NCBI GenBank assembly: GCA_934045905.1
Contig: OW203768.1
Location: 30,161,060 to 30,225,059, forward strand
Reading direction: 5' to 3'
DNA from: Leuctra nigra
Taxonomy: Eukaryota > Arthropoda > Insecta > Plecoptera > Leuctridae
Length of the DNA stretch: 64,000 nt
The position numbers and the translations under genes were made by a program. Below, piece after piece: positions 55,890 to 64,000 of the stretch. The notes under the pieces were generated by a model. The model made no database searches. It saw only the letters and a program-made list of their open reading frames with translations, and was not told the DNA's origin. Each line of letters opens with the position of its first letter. The stretch's first letter is position 1.

Positions 55890-58065
55890 TTCAAGCTTCT
55901 TGTGAGCAGGAAACTGAAAGTGCCAGTTACCTGTACACAGTGGCGTACCCTTCCCCCCCCCCCCCCCTAACCCCCGCAATCAAGCTTCTTATGAGCAGGA
56001 AACTGAAAGTGCCAGTTACCTGTACACAGTGGCGTACCCCTCCCTCCCCTTACCCCCGCAATCACGCGTCTTGTGCGCAGGAAACTGAAAGTGCCAGTTA
56101 CCTGTACACAGTGGCGTACCCCTCCCTCCCCCTATCCCCGCAATCAAGCGTCTTGTGCGCAGGAAACTGAAAGTGCCAGTTACCTGTACACAGTGGCGTA
56201 CCCCTCCCCCCCCCAACCCCCGCAATCAAGCGTCTTGTGCGCAGGAAACTGAAAGTGCCAGTTACCTGTACACAGTGGCGTACCCCTCCCCCCCCCAACC
56301 CCCGCAATCAAGCGTCTTGTGCGCAGGAAACTGAAAGTGCCAGTTACCTGTACACAGTGGCGTACCCCCCCCCCCCCCCTTACCACCGCAATCACGCGTC
56401 TTGTGCGCAGGAAACTGAAAGTGCCAGTTCCCTGTACACAGTGGCGTACCCCTCCCCCCCCCTAACCCCCGCAATCAAGCGTCTTGTGCGCAGGAAACTG
56501 AAAGTGCCAGTTACCTGTACACAGTGGCGTACCCCCCCCCCCCCCCCCAAACCCCCGCAATCAAGCGTCTTGTGCGCAGGAAACTGAAAGTGCCAGTTAC
56601 CTGTACACAGTGGCGTACCCCTCCCCCCCCCCCCCCCTTACCATCGCAATCACGCGTCTTGTGCGCAGGAAACTGAAAGTGCCAGTTACCTGTACACAGT
56701 GGCGTACCCCCCCCCCCCCTTAACCCCCGCAATCAAGCGTCTTGTGCGCAGGAAACTGAAAGTGCCAGTTACCTGTACACAGTGGCGTACCCCTCCCCCT
56801 TCCCCCCCTAACCCCCGCAATCACGCGTCTTGTGCGCAGGAAACTGAAAGTGCCAGTTACCTGTACACAGTGGCGTACCCCTCCCCCCCCTAACCCCCGC
56901 AATCAAGCGTCTTGTGCGCAGGAAACTGAAAGTGCCAGTTACCTGTACACAGTGGGTAACCCTCCTCGCCCCCCCCCCCCCTAACCCCCGCAATCACGCG
57001 TCTTGTGCGCAGGAAACTGAAAGTGCCAGTTACCTGTACACAGTGGCGTACCCCTCCCCCCCCCCCCCCTAACCCCCGTAATCAAGTGTCTTGTGCGCAG
57101 GAAACTGAAAGTGCCAGTTACCTGTAAACAGTGGCGTACCCCTCCCCCCCCCCCCCCTTACCACCGCAATCACGCGTCTTGTGCGCAGGAAACTGAAAGT
57201 GCCAGTTACCTGTACACAGTGGCGTACCCCTCCCCCCCCCCCCCCCTTACCACCGCAATCACGCGTCTTGTGCGCAGGAAACTGAAAGTGCCAGTTACCT
57301 GTACACAGTGGCGTACCCCTCCCCCCCCCTAACCCCCGCAATCAAGCGTCTTGTGCGCAGGAAACTGAAAGTGCCAGTTACCTGTACACAGTGGCGTACC
57401 CCTCCCCCCCCCCCCCCTAACCCCCGTAATCAAGTGTCTTGTGCGCAGGAAACTGAAAGTGCCAGTTACCTGTACACAGTGGCGTACCCCTCCCCCCCCC
57501 CCCCCTAACCCCCGTAATCAAGTGTCTTGTGCGCAGGAAACTGAAAGTGCCAGTTACCTGTACACAGTGGCGTACCCCTCCCCCCCCCCCCCCTAACCCC
57601 CGTAATCAAGTGTCTTGTGCGCAGGAAACTGAAAGTGCCAGTTACCTGTACACAGTGGCGTACCCCTCCCCCCCCCCCCCCCTAACCCCCGTAATCAAGT
57701 GTCTTGTGCGCAGGAAACTGAAAGTGCCAGTTACCTGTACACAGTGGCGTACCCCTCCCCCCCCCCTTACCCCCGCAATCACGCGTCTTGTGCGCAGGAA
57801 ACTGAAAGTGCCAGTTACCTGTACACAGTGGCGTACCGCTCCCCCCCCCCCCCCCCCCCCCCCCCCCGCATCACGCGTCTTGTGCGCAGGAAACTGAAAG
57901 TGCCAGTTACCTGTACACAGTGGCGAACCCCTCCCCCCCTAACCCCCACAATCAAGCGCCTTGTGCGCAGGAAACTGAAAGTGCCAGTTACCTGTACACA
58001 GTGGAGAACCCCTCCCCCCCCCCCCCCCTAACCCCCGCAATCAAGCGTCTTGAGCAGGTCACACG
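55890..58065. repeat. C-rich satellite array, about 25 units of ~82-90 bp
   Basis: Each unit holds CAGGAAACTGAAAGTGCC, AGTTACCTGTACACAGTGG, CGTACCCCT, a variable run of C (about 5 to 27), TAACCCCCGCAATCAAGCG and TCTTGTGCG. CTGTACACAGTGG recurs at ~55930, 56021, 56102 and on to ~57990. The constant part is highly uniform; unit length varies with the C run. Units are not multiples of three, so the Pro-rich ORFs are accidental. Internal hairpin AACTG...CAGTT. CAGTGGCGTA resembles a hAT terminus followed by a C run. Confidence 0.95.
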
Positions 58066-58208
58066 GTGAAGAGGTGAAGTTTGCACCACAGTTGAGATTA
58101 TATTCAATATTCTCGAGGAAGATTTCAGAACCCATACAATTAAAAATGTTAAAATAATGCAATTTGTGTTGTTCAATATTAATGAAAACAATGTTTAAGA
58201 CGGCTGGA
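58066..58208. other. Short spacer
   Basis: Nothing recognised between the satellite and MITE E copy 2. Confidence 0.4.
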
Positions 58209-58540
58209 ATCGATTTTTATAAATATCTTTTACCAATGTAATTGTTAACAAAATAAGGCTTTGTACGAGTCTTTAGAACAGGTAAATTAAAATAATTCCA
58301 TAGCTTGTAATGGTTTATTAGATTTACTTCATCCTACAGATGTTTAGTGGCCGAAAATAATAAAATTATGGCACTAAATATCTGTTGGACAAAATAAAAC
58401 TAATAACTTATTCCAAACTATGGAATTATTTTCATTGAACTGTGCTGAATACTCGTATAAAGCCCTATTTTGTAAACAATTACATTGGTAAAAGATATTG
58501 ATAAAAATCGATTAAAAAACTCTTCAAGGCCACGCTCACT
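58209..58540. mobile_element. Palindromic MITE E, copy 2
   Basis: ATCGATTTTTATAAATATC on the left mirrors GATATTGATAAAAATCGAT on the right; the interior matches copy 1 at 44205. Its GATAAAAATCG is uninterrupted, giving the empty site for the hAT insertion at 44521. The outer left TIR is truncated. Confidence 0.8.
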
Positions 58541-58730
58541 ACTCAGCCCTGTTCAGCCGACTTATATCGGCCATCATCATGAATTATCAAGAGCACGAAA
58601 ACATCCAATATTTAATGTTCGTGTAAATACCACATTATTATATCATTTCGAAGTGGTGATTATTATTTCTAATTCATAAAGCATGTGTATTTATATTCTA
58701 AATTGAATTAAATTTTAGAGTGAAATGTTG

Positions 58731-58930
58731 NNNNNNNNNNNNNNNNNNNNNNNNNNNNNNNNNNNNNNNNNNNNNNNNNNNNNNNNNNNNNNNNNNNNNN
58801 NNNNNNNNNNNNNNNNNNNNNNNNNNNNNNNNNNNNNNNNNNNNNNNNNNNNNNNNNNNNNNNNNNNNNNNNNNNNNNNNNNNNNNNNNNNNNNNNNNNN
58901 NNNNNNNNNNNNNNNNNNNNNNNNNNNNNN
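58731..58930. other. Assembly gap (200 N)
   Basis: Run of N; the length is probably nominal. Any translated X stretches here are meaningless. Confidence 0.99.
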
Positions 58931-58931
58931 A

Positions 58932-59280
58932 AATATATAAGTGAAATATGGTTTTCGCTGTAACCTCAGATAGGTAGATGTAAATAAATACCAACTGCAA
59001 TGAGAAAAGATTTTCCTCGAGTGGGACTCGAACCCACGACCTTCCTGCTTATGAGGAAACCAAGTCGAGTGAAGTTAGTCAGTTGTCATACGTGGAACAT
59101 ATTCCACGGTCTTCTGACCCTATCTTCAAATCTCGGTAAGTTGCTAACGCAGCTTATATTGGAACACAGCCGCTGCAATGTTAACTGCCTCGATAGCTCA
59201 GCTGGTAGAGCATCTGACTGGATATCGGAAGGTCGTGGGTTCGAGTCCCACTCGAGGAAAATCTTTTCTAATTGCAGTTG
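58932..59280. repeat. Inverted SINE-like unit with two halves of a tRNA-like cassette
   Basis: 58998-59044 (AAAAGATTTTCCTCGAGTGG, GACTCGAACCCACGACCTT) is the reverse complement of 59230-59277. The outer sequence (TACCAACTGCAAT, CCTCAGATAGG) is the same backbone that surrounds the cassettes at 31906 and 32210. Between the arms is the hairpin CGTGGAA-CATA-TTCCACG at ~59091. Confidence 0.7.
59187..59260 (+). repeat. tRNA-like cassette, second type (GGA in anticodon position)
   Basis: Cloverleaf: acceptor GCCTCGA/TCGAGGA (outer pair mismatched), D arm GCTCAGCTGGTAGAGC, anticodon stem TCTGA/TCGGA with loop CTGGATA, short variable loop, T arm GTGGG-TTCGAGT-CCCAC. A GGA anticodon would be Ser, yet there is no long variable arm, and nuclear genomes read those codons with AGA. 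The broken acceptor pair and the repeat backbone point to a tRNA-derived repeat rather than a working tRNA gene. Confidence 0.55.
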
Positions 59281-59281
59281 G

Positions 59282-59285
<4 letters not shown>

Positions 59286-59337
<52 letters not shown>

Positions 59338-59462
59338 CATCTGCTTAGCTTAGTGGTTAGAGCACTGGACCGGCAATTCAGGGACGTGGGTTCGATCCCC
59401 ACAGTAGGCAAATCTTTTCAATTTGCAGTTGGTATTAATTATATATATATATATATATATAT
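59286..59462. repeat. TA microsatellites around a third GGC-type tRNA-like cassette
   Basis: (TA)n at ~59286-59338 and ~59440-59462 flank the cassette at 59341-59410, which lacks its first two acceptor bases because the TA run replaces them. The remainder matches 32210-32281. Confidence 0.7.
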
Positions 59463-59502
59463 CAGTGGAACAAATACGATCAGAACATGAGTTGAAATAT
59501 TA

Positions 59503-60101
59503 CTAGGAAAACGCTCAGCGTAACGCGTTGATGAGCGAGCACAGAACATTGACATGCAACATCCCCAGTCACGATACACGACACGACACGGCACAAGGCG
59601 ATTTTCTCTGCATCTTTCCAATCTCCATATAAATACTCTGGATGAATATCAGATCCATTGTGTCGTGACTTTCCTACGTCATACTTTTTCCAGCTTTTGA
59701 CAACCCATACTAAACTCGTAAAATGACAATTAAAACTTGACTGATGGGCTTACAATGTGTAAAATTTTAGATTATGTTGGTCTTGATCACCTTGCAAAAT
59801 TTGAACTTAATCGGAACATTTTGATTGTCGACCAACCAGAAGATATTATTTCCGATTTGATATGCGCTAGCTCAAAAATGCTTTCATTTCACTGTAAATT
59901 GTGGACTGCTTGGCTGCTCTACAGGCCTTGGAGCAGAAGCTTAAAGAAGGCAGGTATGAAAATGTAGTACACATTTTACAAATATTTCAAGATTACGAAT
60001 AAAATGTCCCTAAAATGACAAAAACTTTTGAAAATAACGACAGATTAGACTGAAAATTGGCAAAAATACCTTAAATGTTAGTACCAATGACCATGCAAAG
60101 T
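59503..60101 (-). mobile_element. Family B element truncated by an LTR retroelement
   Basis: CTAG at 59503 with the family terminus (GGAAAACGCTCAGCGTAACG, CGTTGATGAGCGAGCAC) and interior like the array copies at 21618 and 22636. Sequence colinear with B stops at ~60101 (CCATGCAAAGTT) where the LTR element begins. Confidence 0.75.
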
Positions 60102-61344
60102 TGAAACCTGCGGGATTTGGCTCAGAGGGTAGAACACAAAGAATCAGCAATATTATAATTTGTTTATTACAGAGAAAATAAATGTTCATTGATGTGAAAA
60201 GAGCAATCAAAAATTATGAAACAATATTACGTTCGATACGTCGGCAGTAGTGATGATGTCGTCTGGTTTGTTTACTTCCGCGTAAACAAGTGGATGGCGT
60301 TGACTCTTGCGTAGTGTGTCCCGTGAACTCCAGTCCACCAGCAGAATGAAATGACTGGATATGTCACCTCCTTCAGCTGCGATGCGATGATGTCGTCTAA
60401 TAACCCCTTGGTTACCAGGACGTCCAGCAGTCCGTGCACAAGGAGTGACCTCCTCGAGCAGTTGGATCAAGTTGGCTCAGGCTGATGACGTTCGTGGCTG
60501 CAGACTCGTCGGTTTCTCCCGGAGTTGCAATTCACTAACTTTTATACTTTAACATTTACTGACTTTAATGTTGAAACTGTTCAGTTGATCACTTGTAACT
60601 TGAAATTGTCTTAATGCGATATTATTTGCCTCAGCATTAGGCTTGAAGTTTGAATTTACTGGGTTGACGTTTATACAAAAATGTTATTTTAATGTTTACC
60701 TTCGATCACATCGGCACTGTCTCGCTGAAATTATACTATGTTGCGTGCACAAGGCTTCACGGTTCGCGAGGCAGGTCTCACTGCTCTGAGAAAACTCCGA
60801 CTGATGATGTTTGGCTGGTAGCCTGACGTTTTATACCCTCTGACATCGTTTTCCCTCCAAAGAATCTGATTGGTTGGTTTCGTACACGTGGTAGCTAATT
60901 TTAGACATTCTGTCATTTCTAAAGCCCGCGAAACGACTTTCTTTCTGCACGTAGGCCCATGCTTTTCTTGGAATCACTGAAAACTAGTCTGGCTGACTGG
61001 TTTTGTAGCGTTATCACAATGACTGGTTCACTTGTTATTACGTGGTGACATCACAATTTAGGTAAGGTCACATACTTTTTATATGGATTCACTCACTTTC
61101 TTGATATAATTGCACATTGTTAAACTTATTTGATTGCTCGTTATATTTTTGTCTATATTTTGATTGCTGTTGAATTTTAAAGATTGTAAGTTTACATAAT
61201 GATTCTAATTAACTTCTTTGTGTTCAGTTAACCTTGACTCTAAGAATGCCATGCTACAAGCTTGTTCATTCTTTAAACCTATTTCAAGCAAACATTATTA
61301 TTTTTAAAGTTAATTTTCTAACCTAGATAGGCCAACTTGTTACA
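60102..61344 (-). repeat. Candidate 3' LTR
   Basis: On the minus strand it would start TGTAACAAGTTGGCC at 61344, just after a G-rich tract (TTCAGGGGGCTC) resembling a polypurine tract, and end GGTTTCA at 60102 where host B sequence resumes. The partner LTR is outside the window, so this rests on boundary motifs only. Alternative starts (for example 61565 after GATGGAGGGG) are possible. Confidence 0.35.
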
Positions 61345-61737
61345 GAGCCCCCTGAATTCTTGTTGTTCACCTTTTGACTGAAGTCAAATTTGAAATACAT
61401 TGAAATTTTTGAATGAGAAAATGGTGATAAACAAGGATTCACATAGAGACTGGACTATCTAGCAGGAATAATCTCTTCCTTTTGACAAACAAAAAGTTTC
61501 CTTGAACAGATGCAAGTTTATTTCCCCTTACAGCTGTCTAATCTAAACCTGAATGAATGAACTCACCCCTCCATCTACCAAAACAAAAACAACCCTCATC
61601 CTACCTCCCGGAAACGATGCTCGACTCAACCCTCTCTCTTATCACAGTCCCGTTATTGGCCTAGTGACCTACTCTTGCTGTGTCATCATACTGCGACCAT
61701 AACATCAACATAACATTGCTGTTGTCATCAGTAGGAA

Positions 61738-62663
61738 TCATTTGTTCGACGTATTGATTTCTTTCTTCCGTCCACGATCGAATGGAAATGAAATCGTTCC
61801 TTCTTCTGTTTCGTCTTGAGTTTTCACCCTTGAAATTTCTTCAAGTAGCTGTTTCCGAATTGAATTTTCCCTGTTTTCTTGAGCAGTGGTCGATGTGTAG
61901 TTTTCATTTTCGTCAGCTTTCTTCTTCAGTTCTCGTACGTTCATTTGCAGTCCATCTTGCAAGCAAACATTTTCGTGTTCTTCTCTCAAATCATTATTCA
62001 ACCCTTTCTTCAAAACATCATCGTTTTCATTCATAATCACCTTGTCATTTTTCTCGTCGTGAAACTTTTCACCATTACTTTTAAAGTCGCCTATAGACTT
62101 CAAAACATCGCCAATTTCTTCAACTGTTCGAACTCTGTCGAAATCATCTTGATTCGCAATCGGAATCTGTAATTCTTCCTTCTCGCTCACTTGTGGCAAT
62201 ACTACCTCGCAATTGTCTTCAAAATTCTTCCTTCGAAATACATTTTCATCTTTCTTCATCTCAGTAAATTCACGCCTACTTTCATCAACTTCTTCTTTGT
62301 CTGGTCCATCCAAACTTTCAATTTTATTCTGGACAATTTCTTCTGGCACACAGCCCCCCTCTGTACTCTCTTGTGATTGCAACGTCTTGCAAGCAGCAGC
62401 GTCTTCAATCCCTTTCTTGAAAAGCAAAAAATCTATTTGAAGTTGCTTTTCTATTGCAGAAACCTCTGCTTCTCTGGCAGCTTCTCGCTCATCCATCTCT
62501 TTCTTCCACCGTCTTGAAGATCTGCGTATATACTCTTTAAGATCCTCACGCTCTTTCTTCTGCATTCTCCTAATTTCTTCTTTTCTCTCTTTGAAACGTG
62601 TTTTCTCGGTCGACGCAAAATCTTGTCCCTTCTCTACTTTCCATTCTGTGTCGACCTCTGTTC
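61738..62663 (-). CDS. Second ORF of the LTR element, expressed by predicted -1 frameshift
   Basis: Open in the -1 frame from the slippery site (62664-62670) to the stop at 61738, ~308 codons; the first internal Met is at 62565. It is very rich in Glu, Lys, Asp and Arg with likely coiled coils (FKERKEEIRRMQKKEREDLK, KKEMDEREAAREAEVSAIE). No protease DTG, RT or integrase motif is present, which is unusual for the product of a gag frameshift. It may be a linker region before a lost pol or an accessory protein. No family recognised. Confidence 0.55.
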
Positions 62664-62670
62664 GTTTCCC
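62608..62670 (-). promoter_or_regulatory. Predicted -1 ribosomal frameshift signal
   Basis: On the minus strand: slippery heptamer G GGA AAC in the gag frame (62670-62664), a 7-base spacer, then GGTCGAC (62656-62650) that pairs perfectly with GTCGACC (62614-62608). Slippage puts ribosomes into the frame of the second ORF, with no stop between. GGGAAAC is an established -1 slippery sequence in retroviral gag-pro junctions. The gag stop lies 27 bases downstream. Confidence 0.75.
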
Positions 62671-64000
62671 GAATTTTCATTTTTCGTTTCCTTCGTATCG
62701 GACTCTGGTGGACGATTATTATTATTCCCGTTACCATTCCCGTTACCATTCCCATTTCTGTTATGACTGTTTCTCCCGTAGTTATTGTTATTGTAATTTC
62801 TGTCATAACTATTCCTGTTATTATAACCATTCCTATTGTCATTGTAACCATTCCCGTTACGAATTGGCTCATATTGCTTGGGATCTCTGATTAGTTTTTC
62901 AGTGAATTCATCATGCTCTAAGTCAGTCAGCTCTTTTATCAACTCATCTTTAGTTTTGACTTTGCCACGCACTATCACCCTGATGTTTGGTGGTAAGTGA
63001 TTAATCAATATGCCAACCAAAACTTGTTCCGTCATATTGACCAATTCTGTCACATATTTTGCCTTGTTGATAATCCGATTGACATAGGTCACCATGTTTA
63101 GGTTCGAACTAATTTTGTATTCTCCAGCATAGATTGATCTGATTAGCTGATGCTGTACAGTTTGCGACCAATATTTCTCTTTAAAAGCCTCTTCAAATTT
63201 GTCAATGTTCTCAACGGGATTATTTACATACCAGTCTGCTGCTTTTCCATGTAAACACTTGACAATGATTCCCAGCTTCTGATTGTTATTCACATTGAAT
63301 GTTGAAAAACGCTCTTTGATTAGCTTCAAAAATTGCATTGCGTTTATTGGGCAACTCTCTTCCCCATTAAATCTTATTGCCTCTTGTATCAGCGACTCAG
63401 TACAATGTTTTGCAAATTGCAACTCGTTATTTGCATGACACATGATATTCGATGTCGTTCCAGTCTTCTTGGCATTCTCATCTACCTTTTTACTTACGTC
63501 CTCTATTTTCTCCTTGATAGCTGAAATGCTTTCATTCTTTTCTTTATCCTTTCTTTCAAATCGCGAGCTTAATGAAAATATCTCCAGGCTGAGTTTCTTG
63601 TCACGCTCATCGATCTCAGAGTTTATCTTTACCAATCCGGTATTTACTTTTTCCTCAACACTGCTCGTCTGTGCTCCGATTGATTCTACGTAAGACTTAA
63701 TGACCTCCAACTCTGTGTCGACTTTATCATTTACTTGTTGTACTCTTTCCTCTACATTTGTGACCCTAGTTTCAACCTTTTTCAATCCAGCTTCAAATTT
63801 ACTCGCGATCTCCCTGAATTCATTTTTAGTTTCTAATAGCAACTCTCGTATTTCCTTTCCTCTCTCTTCGTCTTTCTTATCCCTTTCTTCTTTTTCCTTC
63901 TGTTTTTCGTTTTTACTTTCCTCCTTTTCTTTTAGTTTCTCTAGTTTCCTATTCATTTCCTTGATAGTTTCTTTCTCTTGTTGTTCTCGCTTTTCCTTCA
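62634..64000 (-). CDS. Gag-like protein of an LTR retrotransposon (5' end outside the window)
   Basis: Open to the window edge; the first Met inside is at 63956 and the stop is at 62634. The N-terminal ~170 residues are charged coiled coil (EKLKEKEESKNEKQKEKEE). Residues ~195-330 resemble a retrotransposon capsid (AMQFLKLIKERFSTF, KCLHGKAADWYVN, FKEKYWS, ILINHLPPNIR). The C-terminal tail is Asn/Gly/Arg-rich (NRNGNGNGNGN) with no CCHC zinc knuckle, so nucleic-acid binding may rely on the basic tail. It would assemble the particle that packages element RNA. Ty3/gypsy affinity is likely but not proven. Confidence 0.8.
   Translation of the reverse strand, partial: KEKREQQEKETIKEMNRKLEKLKEKEESKNEKQKEKEERDKKDEERGKEIRELLLETKNEFREIASKFEAGLKKVETRVTNVEERVQQVNDKVDTELEVIKSYVESIGAQTSSVEEKVNTGLVKINSEIDERDKKLSLEIFSLSSRFERKDKEKNESISAIKEKIEDVSKKVDENAKKTGTTSNIMCHANNELQFAKHCTESLIQEAIRFNGEESCPINAMQFLKLIKERFSTFNVNNNQKLGIIVKCLHGKAADWYVNNPVENIDKFEEAFKEKYWSQTVQHQLIRSIYAGEYKISSNLNMVTYVNRIINKAKYVTELVNMTEQVLVGILINHLPPNIRVIVRGKVKTKDELIKELTDLEHDEFTEKLIRDPKQYEPIRNGNGYNDNRNGYNNRNSYDRNYNNNNYGRNSHNRNGNGNGNGNGNNNNRPPESDTKETKNENSGNEQRSTQNGK

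Larger units (their letters stand above)
60102..64000 (-). mobile_element. LTR retrotransposon (gag region and downstream part), runs off the window
   Basis: Inserted in the B element at ~60101. Minus strand order from the window edge: gag ORF, predicted -1 frameshift, a second ORF, ~390 non-coding bases and a candidate LTR (60102-61344). No protease, reverse transcriptase, RNase H or integrase is seen between gag and the candidate LTR, so pol is absent or lies elsewhere. The other end is outside the window. Confidence 0.6.

Noticed and set aside
55890..58065. Satellite interpreted as a CRISPR-like array or as proline-rich protein genes
   Set aside because: Units are contiguous without unique spacers, the genome is eukaryotic, and unit length is not a multiple of three, so frames cycle through the repeat.
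58698..59000. ORFs across the N run
   Set aside because: They exist only because N codons are not stops.
62591..62894. Plus-strand and third-frame ORFs over the gag tail
   Set aside because: Low-complexity Asn/Gly codons of gag read in other frames; the gag frame alone is continuous with the capsid-like region.

Overview
The window is animal nuclear DNA, most likely from an arthropod and probably an insect. It is AT-rich and has introns and splice signals. It contains the last exon of a DEG/ENaC (pickpocket-type) channel gene, Penelope-like, CR1/jockey-like and LTR retroelements, and tRNA-derived SINEs. There is no operon or other prokaryotic structure. The species cannot be named from the sequence. 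Nearly all small ORFs are chance frames inside repeats; host coding content is small: a secreted leucine-rich-repeat protein (35891-37021, +), the DEG/ENaC terminal exon (10494-10600, -), and a few unproven single exons (30135-30153, 51362-51502, 41966-42303).

Most of the window is nested mobile DNA. Two non-coding families dominate. Family A (about 1.3-1.9 kb) starts TCCCCATAA, opens with a ~400-bp palindrome, carries degenerate ~270-bp tandem monomers and ends in a perfect 8-bp-stem hairpin plus CTAGA. Family B (0.5-1.4 kb) starts TTGAGCGAGCG and ends in an AACGC/GCGTT hairpin plus CTAG. Both sit in A|T with no target duplication. Two interrupted retrotransposon reading frames (one at 17016-19138, the other at 52197-54985) rejoin in frame when the insert is removed, so both families look like Helitron-type elements. 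Four hAT-type elements have 8-bp duplications that can be read exactly: TACCGAGG, TTAGATAG, GATAAAAA and ATTATGAT.

Layout: 1-1.5 kb giant palindrome; 1.9-3.8 kb A copy; 3.8-7.5 kb AT-rich with degenerate tandem repeats; 7.5-9 kb B copy containing a hAT element; 10.5 kb channel exon; 10.9-14.8 kb two hAT elements; 15-19 kb B fragments and an interrupted reverse transcriptase; 19.2-23.9 kb A copy carrying a three-copy B tandem array; 25-30 kb MITE, A and B pieces; 30.5-34.7 kb palindrome cluster, tRNA-like repeats and two facing A copies; 35.9-37 kb LRR gene; 37.4-39.4 kb Penelope-like insertion with a 35-residue repeat amplified nine times inside its GIY-YIG region; 39.6-43.2 kb A copy split by a 3.1-kb CACTG-ended transposon that may carry a small spliced gene; 44.2-45.3 kb hAT inside a palindromic MITE; 46.8-51 kb SINEs; 51.7-55 kb two nested non-LTR elements and an A copy; 55.7-58.1 kb GA run and a ~82-bp C-rich satellite; 58.7-58.9 kb assembly gap; 59-59.5 kb tRNA-like repeats; 60.1-64 kb LTR retroelement with gag and a predicted -1 frameshift into a second ORF.

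The host genes show no evidence of working together. The main story is layered transposition whose order can often be read from who interrupts whom.
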